Notes: generated by a model from the sequence alone, not told the origin. Positions 9,221-17,877 are shown, numbered from the stretch's first letter. The stretch is DNA of 64,000 bases from Streptantibioticus cattleyicolor NRRL 8057 = DSM 46488 (GCF_000240165.1 NC_017585.1:1-64000); one strand, 5' to 3'. Program-made: numbers and translations.

Positions 9221-10416
9221 CGCGGTCGGAGGCGGCCGTCGGCCCCGGTGCGGAACAGCCGCGCCGGGGCTCCGGCCTGTCCGGTGTTCTCGCCCGCCAC
9301 ACGGCGGTGGCCGACGCGCTGCTGACCGGCGGGCTCTTCCTGGTGCTCACCGCGGGCATGCACCACTACCTGCTGAGCCATCCGCCGCTGCTGCTCCTGC
9401 AGGCCGGCCTGGTGGTCCCGCTGATGTGGCGGCGGCGGTGCCCGTTCGCGGTCTTCGCCGTCATCGCGGCGGTCGCCTTCGTCCAGTGGCTGTGCGACGT
9501 GCTGGTCCTCAGCGGCGACATGGTGTTGTTGTGCGCCCTGTACACCGTCGCCGCGCACTGTTCCCGTCTTCGCGCCGCGGCCGCGGCTGCCGTGCTGGGG
9601 CTGGGCAACCTGCTGGAGGCGACCCGGTTCCCGGACGTGGAGCGCGGCGTGAAGGGCTTCGCCGCGCTGTGCGCCATGGCGGTCGCGGCCGGCGCGATCG
9701 GGCTGTACGTGCGGGGCCGGCGGGCCTACCTCGCCGCCCTGGAGGACCGCGCCGCCCGCCTGGAACGCGAACGCGACCAGCGGGCCCAGCTCGCCGTGGC
9801 CGGGGAACGCGCCCGCATCGCCCGGGAGATGCACGACATCGTCACCCACAGCCTGTCGGTGATGGTCGCACTGGCCGACGGCGCCGCGTTCGCCACCCGG
9901 CACGCACCGGACAAGGCGGTGGCCGCCATGGCACAGGTCTCCGGCACCGGTCGCCAGGCCCTCACCGACATGCGCCGCTTCCTGGGCGTACTGCGCGCCG
10001 ACGAACCCGACGCGCTGCGGCACCCGCAGCCCGGGCTGGCCCAGCTCCACGACCTGGCCGCCCAGGTACGGGCCGCCGGCCTGCCGGTGCGGCTGACGGT
10101 CGACGGCGACGTGACCGCCGTACCCGCCGCGGCCCAGCTGACCGTCTACCGGCTGGTGCAGGAGGCGCTCACCAACACCATGAAGCACGCCACCGCGGTG
10201 AACGGCGCGACGGTACGCGTAAGCTGCCCCGGTGACCGGGTCGAGGTCGAGGTCCACGACGACGGGCGGCCGGCCGGCGGGACGGCCGAGGGCGGCCACG
10301 GGATCGTCGGCATGCGCGACCGGGTCGCCGCCTACGGCGGGGTCCTGCACGCCGGACCACTGCCCGAAGGAGGGTGGCGGGTGGCCGCCTGCCTGAAACT
10401 GGAAGGGGAGTCGTGA
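9217..10416 (+). CDS. NarL-type sensor histidine kinase (HisKA_3)
   Basis: Membrane histidine kinase of 399 residues. Membrane helices occupy roughly residues 30-175 and there is no large extracellular loop, so it probably senses within the membrane or through the neighbouring transporter. A coiled coil (LEDRAARLERERDQRAQ) leads into the dimerisation box REMHDIVTHSLSVM, with phospho-acceptor His206. The HATPase_c domain shows the N-box VQEALTNTMKHA and the G-box GGHGIVGMRDRV. The GTG start overlaps the permease stop, and its stop overlaps the response regulator start. Confidence 0.93.
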   Translation: MTRSEAAVGPGAEQPRRGSGLSGVLARHTAVADALLTGGLFLVLTAGMHHYLLSHPPLLLLQAGLVVPLMWRRRCPFAVFAVIAAVAFVQWLCDVLVLSGDMVLLCALYTVAAHCSRLRAAAAAAVLGLGNLLEATRFPDVERGVKGFAALCAMAVAAGAIGLYVRGRRAYLAALEDRAARLERERDQRAQLAVAGERARIAREMHDIVTHSLSVMVALADGAAFATRHAPDKAVAAMAQVSGTGRQALTDMRRFLGVLRADEPDALRHPQPGLAQLHDLAAQVRAAGLPVRLTVDGDVTAVPAAAQLTVYRLVQEALTNTMKHATAVNGATVRVSCPGDRVEVEVHDDGRPAGGTAEGGHGIVGMRDRVAAYGGVLHAGPLPEGGWRVAACLKLEGES

Positions 10417-11072
10417 CCATCAAGGTCCTGCTCGTCGACGACCAGCCGCTGATGCGGGTGGCGTTCAACCTGGTCCTGGAATCCCAGCCCGACCTGACCG
10501 TGGTCGGCGAGGCCGGGGACGGCGCGGAGGCGGTCCGACTGGCCCGGCGACTCCAGCCGCAGGTGGTGCTGATGGACGTCCGCATGCCCGGTGTCGACGG
10601 CATCGAGGCCACCGAAGAGATCATCACCGCCTGCCCGGAAACCCGGGTACTCATCCTGACCACCTTCGACCTGGACGAATACGCCTTCGCGGCACTGCGC
10701 GCCGGAGCCTCCGGCTTCCTGATCAAGAACGCGCTCCCGGAGGAACTCCTCTCCGCCATCCGCACCGTGGCCACCGGCGACGCCGTCGTCTCCCCCCGCG
10801 TGACCCGACGGCTCCTGGAGACCTGTGCCCACCAACTCCCGGTTCCGGAGGGCCCGTCCGACACCCGCCTGTCACCGCTGACCGCACGCGAACGGCAGAT
10901 CCTCACCGAGGTCGCCAAAGGCAAGTCCAACTCCGAGATCGCCACCGATCTGCACCTCGCCGAAGCCACCGTCAAAACCCACCTCGGCCGCGTACTCGCC
11001 AAACTCGGCCTGCGCGACCGGGTGCAGGCCGTGGTCTTCGCCTACGAAACCCGGCTGGTCAAACCCACCTGA
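10413..11072 (+). CDS. NarL/LuxR-type response regulator
   Basis: Cognate response regulator, 219 residues. The receiver domain has acidic residues VDDQ, phospho-acceptor Asp55 in LMDVRMPG, the switch Thr in LILTTFD and the conserved Lys in GFLIKNALPEEL. The C-terminal LuxR HTH is LTARERQILTEVAKGKSNSE, then ATVKTHLGRVLAKLGL. GTG 10413 is chosen because it overlaps the kinase stop (GTGA) and follows GGAAGGGGAG; longer starts upstream would lie inside the kinase gene. It probably controls its own operon through the repeated operator at 7280-7320. Confidence 0.93.
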   Translation: MTIKVLLVDDQPLMRVAFNLVLESQPDLTVVGEAGDGAEAVRLARRLQPQVVLMDVRMPGVDGIEATEEIITACPETRVLILTTFDLDEYAFAALRAGASGFLIKNALPEELLSAIRTVATGDAVVSPRVTRRLLETCAHQLPVPEGPSDTRLSPLTARERQILTEVAKGKSNSEIATDLHLAEATVKTHLGRVLAKLGLRDRVQAVVFAYETRLVKPT

Positions 11073-11211
11073 CGGCGGCGCGCCGAGGAACCACTGCCAC
11101 CTCGGAACGGACCCGCAGCCGTGACCGCCCCCGCCCGTCCGAGAGTCCGGCCCCGGTACGCGCGGCAGCCGTCCAGGGCCGGTGAGGCTCCCTTCCCCTG
11201 GGGATACGGGT

Positions 11212-12150
11212 TCAGCGGCGCAGGGAGGTCTCATGCTCCAGGCGTGACAACTTGCCGGGGTTGCGCACGAAGTACACCCCGGTGATCAGGTCGTCCTCGG
11301 TCCGCACCGCCAGGACGCCCTCGATCTGGCCGCCGATGCGTACGATCAGTGCCGGGTGGCCGTTGACCTGCGCCGACTGCACCGCCGCGGTGCCTGCGAT
11401 CCTGCCCAGCCCCGCTGTCAACAGGGCGGCGACCAGTTCCGCGCCGACGACGGGTTCCAGGGCCGCCTGGACGACTCCGCCGCCATCGCTCAGGAAGACG
11501 ACGTCCGGGGCGAGTTGGTCGAGCAGGCCCCGCAGGTCGCCGGTTTCGACCGCGCGCTGGAACGCCAGCAGGGCTGCGCGGTTCTCGGCCTGGGAAACAG
11601 CTGTGCGCGGGCGCCGAGCGGTGACATGGTTGCGGGCCCGGTGTGCGATCTGCCGGACCGTGACCGGGGTCTTGCCGACGGCCTCGGCGATCTCGTCGTA
11701 GTCCAGGCCGAACACCTCCCGCAGTACGAACACGGCACGCTCGGTGGGTGTCAGCGTCTCCATCACCAACAGCATCGCCATCGAGGCACCTTCGGCCAGT
11801 TCGATGTCCTCGGCCACATCGGGCGCGGTCAGCAGTGGCTCGGGCAGCCAGGGGCCGACGTAGGTCTCCTTGCGCCTGCGCAGCGAACGCAGCCGCATCA
11901 ACGCCTGCCGGGTGGTGACCCGGATCAGATAGGCGCGCTGATCGCGCACTGTGCCGTGGTCGACATCCGTCCACCGTATCCAGGTCTCCTGCAGGACGTC
12001 CTCGGCGTCAGCCGCCGAGCCGAGCATCTCGTAGGCAACCGTGAACAGGAGGTTCCGGTGGGCGACGAAGGTCTCGGTGGCGTGATCCGCGCGGTCACCT
12101 CCGGTGGTCGGTTCGGTCGTCCGTATGGATCCGTCACCGCGCTCGCTCAT
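11212..12150 (-). CDS. ECF41-family RNA polymerase sigma factor (SigJ-like)
   Basis: Extracytoplasmic-function sigma factor with a fused SnoaL-like C-terminal domain that replaces an anti-sigma factor. Region 2 spans roughly residues 25-95 (LFTVAYEMLGSAADAEDVLQ) and region 4 about 125-185 (LTPTERAVFVLREVFGLDYD). The ECF41 hallmarks are present: WLPEPL in the linker, DGGG in the extension, and NPGKL near the end, where the family consensus is NPDKL. ATG 12150 is chosen because GGGAG lies about seven bases upstream and the candidate promoter at 12195-12221 must precede it. It is divergent from a carboxymuconolactone-decarboxylase-like gene, the classic ECF41 partner. About 312 residues. Confidence 0.92.
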   Translation of the reverse strand: MSERGDGSIRTTEPTTGGDRADHATETFVAHRNLLFTVAYEMLGSAADAEDVLQETWIRWTDVDHGTVRDQRAYLIRVTTRQALMRLRSLRRRKETYVGPWLPEPLLTAPDVAEDIELAEGASMAMLLVMETLTPTERAVFVLREVFGLDYDEIAEAVGKTPVTVRQIAHRARNHVTARRPRTAVSQAENRAALLAFQRAVETGDLRGLLDQLAPDVVFLSDGGGVVQAALEPVVGAELVAALLTAGLGRIAGTAAVQSAQVNGHPALIVRIGGQIEGVLAVRTEDDLITGVYFVRNPGKLSRLEHETSLRR

Positions 12151-12194
12151 TGTCGGCTCCCACCCGTTCTGGATCTTCCTCGTGCCGCACGCAG

Positions 12195-12221
12195 GATGCC
12201 GGTGCCGCCGGTCCCGTGACA
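12195..12221 (-). promoter_or_regulatory. ECF41-type promoter of the sigma gene
   Basis: Reading leftward, TGTCACG (12221-12215) is followed after exactly 16 bases by CATC (12198-12195). The published ECF41 consensus is TGTCACA about 16 bp from CGTC, so this is a good match with one change in each box. It lies 45 bp before the sigma factor start. The same TGTCACG-N16-CATC pattern faces the CMD gene on the other strand, which supports autoregulation. Confidence 0.7.
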
Positions 12222-12256
12222 TCCGATCACGGTGATGCACGTCAAACCATCGTCGG

Positions 12257-12283
12257 TGTCACGCCGCTCGGGCCACCGGCATC
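12257..12283 (+). promoter_or_regulatory. ECF41-type promoter of the CMD-like gene
   Basis: TGTCACG (12257-12263), a 16-bp spacer, then CATC (12280-12283), 45 bp before the ATG at 12329. The last ten bases, CACCGGCATC, are identical to the promoter of the divergent sigma gene, and box sequences and spacing match exactly. This strongly suggests both genes are read by the same ECF41 sigma factor. Confidence 0.7.
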
Positions 12284-12328
12284 TCCTGTTCGACCTCAAG
12301 CCCAACGACGACGAACAAGGGGCACACC

Positions 12329-12817
12329 ATGACCGTTCGTTTGAGCCTGCTCGGCAACCCGGACGCTCCCGCGGCCAAGGCCGCCGACCACTTCGGCGCC
12401 GCGAGCAGGACGATCCTCCAGGACTCGACCCTTCCCGCCGCACTCCAGAAGCTGGTCCTGCTGGGGGCCAGCCAGATCAACGGCGACGCCTACGCCACCG
12501 ACGTGTGGGCCAAGAACGCCGCAGCCGCCGGAGAGAGCCCCGCCCGCATCCACCTGGTCGCCGCCTGGCACGAGTCCACGGTCTTCACCGACGCCGAACG
12601 CGCGGCGCTGGCACTGACCGAGCAGGGCACCCGCATCGCCCACGCGGCCGGTGGCGTCGGCGACGAGGCCTGGACGGACGCCGCCAAGCACTACGACCAG
12701 GACCAGCTGGCCGACCTGGTGATGCTCATCACCCTGATCAACGCGACCAACCGCATGAGCGTCATCGTCCGCCGGCCCGGCGGCGACTACGAGCCCGGCG
12801 GCCTCGGACAGCGCTGA
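12329..12817 (+). CDS. Carboxymuconolactone decarboxylase / AhpD-like protein lacking the CxxC
   Basis: CMD-family protein of 162 residues and the presumed target of the divergent ECF41 sigma factor. The AhpD-like core is clear (LGASQINGDAYATDVWAKNA, then RIHLVAAWHES and LVMLITLINATNRMSV). However, the family motif INGCxxCxxxH reads INGDAYATDVW: both redox cysteines (positions 53 and 56) are Asp and Ala, and the following His is Trp60. The protein therefore cannot act as a thiol peroxidase by the AhpD mechanism. It may be a binding or regulatory paralogue, or use other chemistry. The ATG follows AAGGGGCACACC. Confidence 0.85.
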   Translation: MTVRLSLLGNPDAPAAKAADHFGAASRTILQDSTLPAALQKLVLLGASQINGDAYATDVWAKNAAAAGESPARIHLVAAWHESTVFTDAERAALALTEQGTRIAHAAGGVGDEAWTDAAKHYDQDQLADLVMLITLINATNRMSVIVRRPGGDYEPGGLGQR

Positions 12818-12902
12818 TGCCTGCGCCGGCGCGACCACGACACCCGCCACCCCGACGTACTCGCCGCCCGACGACGGAAACGTACCCGTAACCACAGCGA
12901 GA

Positions 12903-13100
12903 GGGGCATCCGGTGAGTGGACCGACGTCTCGCAGCCGATGTCGTCCGGCCGCTCCACCCGGACGTCACACGCCCCTCGGCTGCTCACGGACCCGGCCGT
13001 CGTGCGGGCACGGCCTGCGTCACACCCCCGAACAGTGCGCCGAGGCCTTCTTCGACGCCGCGTGGACGGGCGTCACCGAACGGTTCATCACTTCAAGCAG
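12903..13100 (+). pseudogene. Possible decayed gene after the CMD-like gene
   Basis: GAGAGGGGCATCC precedes a GTG at 12913, and short stretches in different frames look protein-like: SEWTDVSQPMSSG (reminiscent of cyclase-family N-termini) near 12915-12950 and TPEQCAEAFFDAAWTGVTERF near 13030-13090. No single frame is open and no family can be named with confidence. It may be a gene broken by several indels, or chance. Confidence 0.2.
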
Positions 13101-13104
13101 CACA

Positions 13105-13132
13105 GGCCCCTGCCGGGAGTTCGGCAGGGGCC
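13105..13132. terminator. Bidirectional hairpin terminator
   Basis: GGCCCCTGCCG-GGAGTT-CGGCAGGGGCC: a perfect 11-bp stem with a 6-base loop between two convergent genes, the CMD-like gene and the alpha/beta hydrolase. There is no T-tract, as usual for Streptomyces terminators. Confidence 0.75.
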
Positions 13133-13231
13133 CACGGTGCGGTGAACTGCGGAGGGCCGGGACCTGTCCTCGGCGAGCGGAATGCCGGCCGAACGTCAGC
13201 TACCGTCTGCTGCCGGCCTGGCGGCCCGCGC

Positions 13232-13972
13232 TCACTTCAGATGTCGGGTGAAGAACTGGGCCACGGCGTCTCCCTCGAACTGGGGGACGCCGGTGTGCCC
13301 GCCCATGTTGGCGTGCAGGGACTTCTCCTTGGAGCTGAAGGCGTCGAACAGGTCCAGGGCCGCCTGCCGGTCGTTGCCTTCGTCGTCCCACTGCAGCAGG
13401 ACGTGCAGGGGGATGGTGACCTGGCGGGCCTCTTCGAACATGGCCCGGGGGACGAAACTCCCGGCGAACAGAGCGGCGGCCACGATGCGCGGCTCGACCA
13501 CCGCGAGCCGGACGCCGATGGAGATCACTCCTCCCGAGTACCCGACCGGGCCGCCGATCTCGGGCAGCGAAAGGAGGGCGTCCAGGGCGGCCTGCCATTC
13601 CGGGACCGCCTTGTCGACCAGCGGGAGGATGAGGGCGTCGATGATCTCGTCGCTGACCGCCTCGCCCGCCTCCAGCGCCCGGCGCAGGTCGGCGCCGGCC
13701 TGCTCGGCGGCGGGCCAACGGGGCCGGTCGCCGCGTCCGGGAAGCTCGATGGTGGCGGTGGCGAAGCCCTCCGCCGCGCAGTGCCGAGCCCGCGCCACCA
13801 GCCGGGGGTACATCTTGCGCAGTCCGAGGGGAGGGTGGCCGAGCAGGATCAGCGGCACCGGCGCGGACGCGGATGCCGATGCGGGTGTCCACAGGATGCC
13901 GGGGATCTCGGCGAGGGTGAATTCACGCTCGAAGACGCCGTCGTCGAGGCGCCGTGCTGAAGTGAAACGCAT
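13232..13972 (-). CDS. Alpha/beta hydrolase, dienelactone-hydrolase-like
   Basis: Cytosolic alpha/beta hydrolase of 246 residues. The nucleophile is the Ser in GYSGGV near residue 142, a candidate acid is in the segment QWDDEGND, and the catalytic His is in NMGGHTGVP. The oxyanion region LILLGHPPLG is near residue 35. ATG 13972 is preferred over longer starts because GAAAGG lies eight bases upstream and the family begins near MRFTSARR. The substrate is unknown. It ends 100 bp from the shared hairpin at 13105-13132. Confidence 0.82.
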   Translation of the reverse strand: MRFTSARRLDDGVFEREFTLAEIPGILWTPASASASAPVPLILLGHPPLGLRKMYPRLVARARHCAAEGFATATIELPGRGDRPRWPAAEQAGADLRRALEAGEAVSDEIIDALILPLVDKAVPEWQAALDALLSLPEIGGPVGYSGGVISIGVRLAVVEPRIVAAALFAGSFVPRAMFEEARQVTIPLHVLLQWDDEGNDRQAALDLFDAFSSKEKSLHANMGGHTGVPQFEGDAVAQFFTRHLK

Positions 13973-14022
13973 GGTCGTGCCTTTCGGGAGTGCACTGGAA
14001 CGGCGCTCCCGGACGACCTGTC

Positions 14023-14250
14023 CTATCGCCCGACCGTGACCCCGGAGGGGAGCACCCATGTCGATACTGCGTTCACGGGTACCACCTCCTCGATCTCTCG
14101 CACGGCCTCCGGAAAAACGTAGCAGTGGCCGTCCTCGTCCGCCAAACGGATTTCCGCGGTGTCCCCGTGGCCGGGTGCCGCCGAAGACACCGCGTAGAGC
14201 TTTCTTGGGGTGCCGTCGACGTCCCGTCCGGCGGCGCCGCGACGGCGGGT
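14023..14250 (-). CDS. Small hypothetical protein or 3' remnant
   Basis: The minus strand has an open, codon-biased frame reading DGTPRKLYAVSSAAPGHGD and then EIRLADEDGHCYVFPEAVRE to a stop at 14023. No ATG or ribosome site marks the 5' end. A GTG within AVSSAAPG would give about 52 residues; the readable coding signal begins near 14250. It sits 50 bp upstream of the alpha/beta hydrolase in the same direction. It could be a small real protein or the tail of a lost gene. Not recognised. Confidence 0.3.
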   Translation of the reverse strand, partial: TRRRGAAGRDVDGTPRKLYAVSSAAPGHGDTAEIRLADEDGHCYVFPEAVREIEEVVPVNAVSTWVLPSGVTVGR

Positions 14251-14330
14251 GTACCGGCGCTGTCGTTCCTCAACCGAACACGACGCACAGCCGACGCCCC
14301 CCGAACTGGCAACCCCATGCGGAGGCCGCC

Positions 14331-15911
14331 TCAGGCCAGTTCGCGCAGCGTCTCGCCGAGTGTCGCCACTCCTTCGGTGATCGTCCCCGGCGGGGTGGCC
14401 GCGTAGCCGAGGACGAGTCCAGGTGGGCCGGGGAGCTGCCGGTGCCACGACAGCGGCTGGCACTTCACGCCGCGGGCGAGCGCGGCAGCGGCGAGCTCGA
14501 CGTCGGGTACTTCCAGCGCATAGGTGACGGTCAGGTGCAGGCCGGCCGCCGCACCGTGTACGACCGCACCCGGCAGATGCTCGGCGAGGGCATCGATCAT
14601 CGCGTCGCGTCGGCGTCGGTGACGTCCGCGCAGCACACGCAGATGCCGCTCCAAGCCGCCGGACTCCATCAGCCGGGCGAGCACCAGTTGCGGCAGCACG
14701 GCGTTGCCCAGGTCGGTGAAGCGTTTCGCGTCGGTCAGCGCGTCACGGTAGCGCGGCGGCGGTACCATCCAGCCGATCCGCAGCGCGGGCGCGAGCAGCT
14801 TGGACACGCTGCCCATGTAGCACACCTGGTCGGCCAGGAGCGCGCGCAGCGCGGCCACCGGCGGCCGGTCGTAGCGGTGCTCCGCGTCGTAGTCGTCCTC
14901 CAGGATCAGCCCGCCGTCCCGCGCCCAGGCCAGCAGCGCGCGGCGGCGCTCCCCGCTGGTCACCACGCCGGTGGGGAATTGGTGGGCGGGCGTGAGCAGC
15001 ACCGCGCGGGCGCCGGTGGCGCGCAGTGCGTCGACGCGCACGCCGCCGTCGTCGACGGGGACCGGTGGGGTGGCCAGGGCCCCGTTGCGCAGGTGCTGGC
15101 GGGTGCCGAGCGAGCCGGGGTCCTCGACCGCGACACCCTCGATGCCGTCCGCCCGCAGCACGGGGTGCAGCAGCGTGAGCGCCTGCGCGGTACCGGCGAC
15201 CACCAGCACCTCGTGCGGCTCCACCCGGATACCGCGGCTGGTCGCCAGCCATCCGGCGACAGCGCGACGCAGTTGCGGGGCTCCGCGGGGATCGCCGTAG
15301 CCGAGGTTCCCGGCCGACAACTCGGCGAGCACGGCCCGTTCGGCGCGCAACCAGGCCGCGCGGGGGAACGCGGTGAGGTCCGGCAGGCCGGGGGTGAAGT
15401 CGACGCGCGCACGGGTAGCGCGCAACGCGTCGAAGACATCGGCATCCGGTTCACCGGCGAACAGCGCGCCTGGCACCGTCAGGCCGGCGGCGACCGGCTC
15501 CGGGACCCGGCACGGTCTGCTGCCGCTGGGCACCGACGGCTGCGAGAAAGGTGCCGCGACCACCACCGTCCCGCCGCGCCGGCGCCCCTCAACGTGGCCG
15601 TCCTCCGCCAGCCGCCGGTACGCCTCGGTGACCACCCCGCGCGAGACACGCAGTTCGGCGGCCAACACCCGGGTGGGCGGCAGCCTGCCGCCCACCGCCA
15701 GCCGGCCATCGGCTATCGCCTCCCGCAGCCGCCGAGCCAGCCAGTCCGCCTTGCCACCGGCAGGTGCGTCACCAGCGTCGAGCTGCAGGAAATCGCAGCC
15801 GTAGGCCGGGGATCCGCAGTTGGCCAACGTGGCTGCCGTCACGGGCCCGCCGGCCGTTCCGTCCGCTGCCCGTCTCCCCTCATTCACCTCACCGATGGTG
15901 TCATACGCCAC
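14331..15911 (-). CDS. MocR-type GntR/aminotransferase transcriptional regulator
   Basis: PLP-dependent MocR/GabR-like regulator, about 526 residues. The GntR winged HTH is near residues 55-120 (DWLARRLREAIADGRLAVGG, VSRGVVTEAYRRLAEDGHVEGRR). It is joined to a fold-type-I aminotransferase domain with GYGDPRGAPQLRRAV, DDYDAEHRYDR (PLP-ring Asp) and the PLP lysine in SVSKLLAPALRIGW. Such proteins control vitamin B6, GABA or amino-acid genes by binding PLP aldimines. The 50-residue N-terminal extension before the HTH is unusual, so the true start may be internal. It lies behind the B3/4-LysE pair on the same strand, a plausible amino-acid efflux context. Confidence 0.88.
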   Translation of the reverse strand: MAYDTIGEVNEGRRAADGTAGGPVTAATLANCGSPAYGCDFLQLDAGDAPAGGKADWLARRLREAIADGRLAVGGRLPPTRVLAAELRVSRGVVTEAYRRLAEDGHVEGRRRGGTVVVAAPFSQPSVPSGSRPCRVPEPVAAGLTVPGALFAGEPDADVFDALRATRARVDFTPGLPDLTAFPRAAWLRAERAVLAELSAGNLGYGDPRGAPQLRRAVAGWLATSRGIRVEPHEVLVVAGTAQALTLLHPVLRADGIEGVAVEDPGSLGTRQHLRNGALATPPVPVDDGGVRVDALRATGARAVLLTPAHQFPTGVVTSGERRRALLAWARDGGLILEDDYDAEHRYDRPPVAALRALLADQVCYMGSVSKLLAPALRIGWMVPPPRYRDALTDAKRFTDLGNAVLPQLVLARLMESGGLERHLRVLRGRHRRRRDAMIDALAEHLPGAVVHGAAAGLHLTVTYALEVPDVELAAAALARGVKCQPLSWHRQLPGPPGLVLGYAATPPGTITEGVATLGETLRELA

Positions 15912-15938
15912 CGCAGCCTCCGCTAGCTCACCAGGGGC

Positions 15939-16641
15939 CTACCCGCCGAAGACGACTTCCGGTGCCAGTCCGGTGAGAACAGCCGTCGCCGGGTCGGTCG
16001 GCCAGTGCGCGGCCAGTTCCTCGGCCACCATCCTCAGCAGTTCCGGGACGGTCTCGGCTCCGCCGCCGTGCACGGCCTTCGCCACCACCAGGATCCGGCT
16101 GGTGCGCTCACCGACCGCGCAGCGGCCGCTCTGCCGATTGGTCCAACGGCGGACGTGCGCCCGTCCGGAAGAGCCGGTGAACGTCACCTCGCCGGGCCGG
16201 AGATGCTCGGTGCCGCCGCCGAAGATCGTGCAGTGCTCGTCACCTCGGGCACAGCGCACCTCCAGCAGAGGGCCGACGATGCGGTCCGTGTCGAAGACCG
16301 CCACCGGCACCGCGTACGCGACCCGATATCGCGTCGCACAAATCGACCACCGGGTGGATGCGCGGCAGTTCTTCCCTCGTCCTCAGCCGCCGCAGCAAAG
16401 ACTCCGAGGCACAGCGGTACTGCGTCGGCTTGAGCCCCGTCCGGCCGAACGCCCGCCGCCAGGCCAGCACTTCGGGGAACTCACTCTCGGCGGCAGCGGC
16501 GAACCGGGCAGCGGCACGGGCCGTGTATTCGGTAACGCGCGGGCCTACATCGGCTGCGGCACCAACACCGGCGGCCCACATCGCACCAGCGGCGAGTCCG
16601 AGTTGGCCGGACCAGATCGCGTCCGCGTGCCGGAAACGCAT
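15939..16641 (-). pseudogene. B3/4 domain protein (PheT-like), frameshifted
   Basis: Protein with the B3/4 tRNA-synthetase-beta-like domain, possibly acting on mischarged tRNA or an amino acid. The N-terminal half reads WRRAFGRTGLKPTQYRCASE, then SLLRRLRTREELPRIHPVVD and LCDAIS. The C-terminal half reads YAVPVAVFDTDRIVGPLLEV in another frame. Removing one base of the C triplet at 16322-16324 joins them as AISVAYAVPVAVFD, giving about 233 residues. ATG 16641 is separated by one base from the stop of the LysE gene, so the two are translationally coupled; both may deal with amino acids. The frameshift is in a short homopolymer. Confidence 0.7.
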
Positions 16642-16642
16642 C

Positions 16643-17248
16643 TCACGCCACCGCCAGCCATGCGCTCAAACCCACGAAACAGGCGGCGAACCCCCGGCGG
16701 ATACCGGTCATCACCCCCGGCCTGGCCAGCACACGGTGCCGTACGGCGGCGGCACACATCCCGTACGCGGTGAAGACGATGAATGTCAGCGCCATGAACA
16801 CAACGCTGAGCCGGAGCATCGCACCAACGGAACCGGACTCGCCGGCCGGCACGAACTGCGGCAGGAAGGCAACGAAGAACAACGTGAGCTTCGGGTTGAG
16901 AAGGTTGATCAGTACCCCGGAAGCGATCACACGCCCCGCCGACCGCGGCTCGACCTCCCCCTCGACGGCCAGCACCTCCTTGTCGCGAAGCGTCGCCCAC
17001 GCCATGTACAAGAGGTATCCGACACCGAGGTACTTCACCACCTCGTAGGCGACAACACTGGTGTGCAGCAGCGCGGCGAGGCCGGTGATCGTCGCCACCA
17101 GATGCGGCACGATGCCAAGCGTGCAGCCGAGCGCAGCCACCACGCTCGCCCGGCGACCGTGGGACAACCCGGCAGCCAGTGTGTACACCACCCCGGTGCC
17201 GGGAGTGACCACCATGACCAAGGCGGTCAGCAGGAACGCGATGCTCAA
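16643..17248 (-). CDS. LysE-family amino-acid exporter
   Basis: LysE/RhtB translocator with about six membrane helices. The N-terminal helix contains VMVVTPGTGVVYTLAAGLS (the family TPG motif), the third reads VVKYLGVGYLLYMAWATL, and later come NLLNPKLTLFFVAFLPQFV and the C-terminal helix. I chose TTG 17248 because GGAGG lies five bases upstream and it yields about 201 residues, the family norm. An ATG at 17338 would add 30 unconserved residues. It exports amino acids or related metabolites; the partner B3/4 gene follows one base later. Confidence 0.8.
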   Translation of the reverse strand: MSIAFLLTALVMVVTPGTGVVYTLAAGLSHGRRASVVAALGCTLGIVPHLVATITGLAALLHTSVVAYEVVKYLGVGYLLYMAWATLRDKEVLAVEGEVEPRSAGRVIASGVLINLLNPKLTLFFVAFLPQFVPAGESGSVGAMLRLSVVFMALTFIVFTAYGMCAAAVRHRVLARPGVMTGIRRGFAACFVGLSAWLAVA

Positions 17249-17385
17249 GGAGACCTCCACAAAGTTCAAGGTCTTCCCACCCTGTCCCGGCCATGGCTCG
17301 GCGGACAGAGCCAAAGTACGCCCAGTCCACTGGTCCATAACGTCGAGTCGACAACGCAGTACGCCGCCCACTTCAGGCGTATCGT

Positions 17386-17877
17386 CTACGCCCGCACAGG
17401 GCATTGGCGGACTGGGCGCCGCTCTACGGGCATAGGCTCTGCCCTCCCAGCTCCGCGTACTGCCGCCACACCCGATTCCGACAGCCGGCAGACGGCGTCG
17501 CCCACGGCGACTTCGTTGCCCCGCCATGCCGGTCGAGCCCGACGACCCGGATGCCGGTCGGCAGACACGGCGGCCACGGTCCCCACGGACGAACCCACGC
17601 GATCACGAGGGCCTTCGTCCTCGGCCTGGGCGGCCTCGCACGCCTCCAGGGCGACGACGTCCGCCGCGGTGGCCACTCCGGCGACCAGGTACTCATACGG
17701 GATGTACCGGTCCAGCAGCACCTCGATCAGGGCTCGGGGGTAGTCCCGTTCGCCGTGGACCGTTCGGGCTCGGGTCCGCGGGCAGGTTCGAGGGCAGTGG
17801 CCCCGGACGACAGCGACGACAGCGGCTTGCGTACCGTTCGGCCAGGCGACGTTGTGCTCGCGCTCCAGCCCCCGCAT
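17386..17877 (-). CDS. Hypothetical protein
   Basis: Open frame of 163 codons with strongly GC-biased third positions. The central segment ALIEVLLDRYIPYEYLVAGV, then ATAADVVALEACEAAQAED, has a helical, protein-like composition. The ends are Arg/Pro-rich and may be over-extended. ATG 17877 is the likely start, but no good ribosome site is visible. No signal peptide, membrane segment or known motif is seen. It stands alone between the LysE gene and a rightward dehydrogenase. Confidence 0.4.
   Translation of the reverse strand: MRGLEREHNVAWPNGTQAAVVAVVRGHCPRTCPRTRARTVHGERDYPRALIEVLLDRYIPYEYLVAGVATAADVVALEACEAAQAEDEGPRDRVGSSVGTVAAVSADRHPGRRARPAWRGNEVAVGDAVCRLSESGVAAVRGAGRAEPMPVERRPVRQCPVRA

Noticed and set aside
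13182..14039. 285-codon plus-strand frame opposite the alpha/beta hydrolase
   Set aside because: No coding character; antisense of a gene with a clear catalytic triad.
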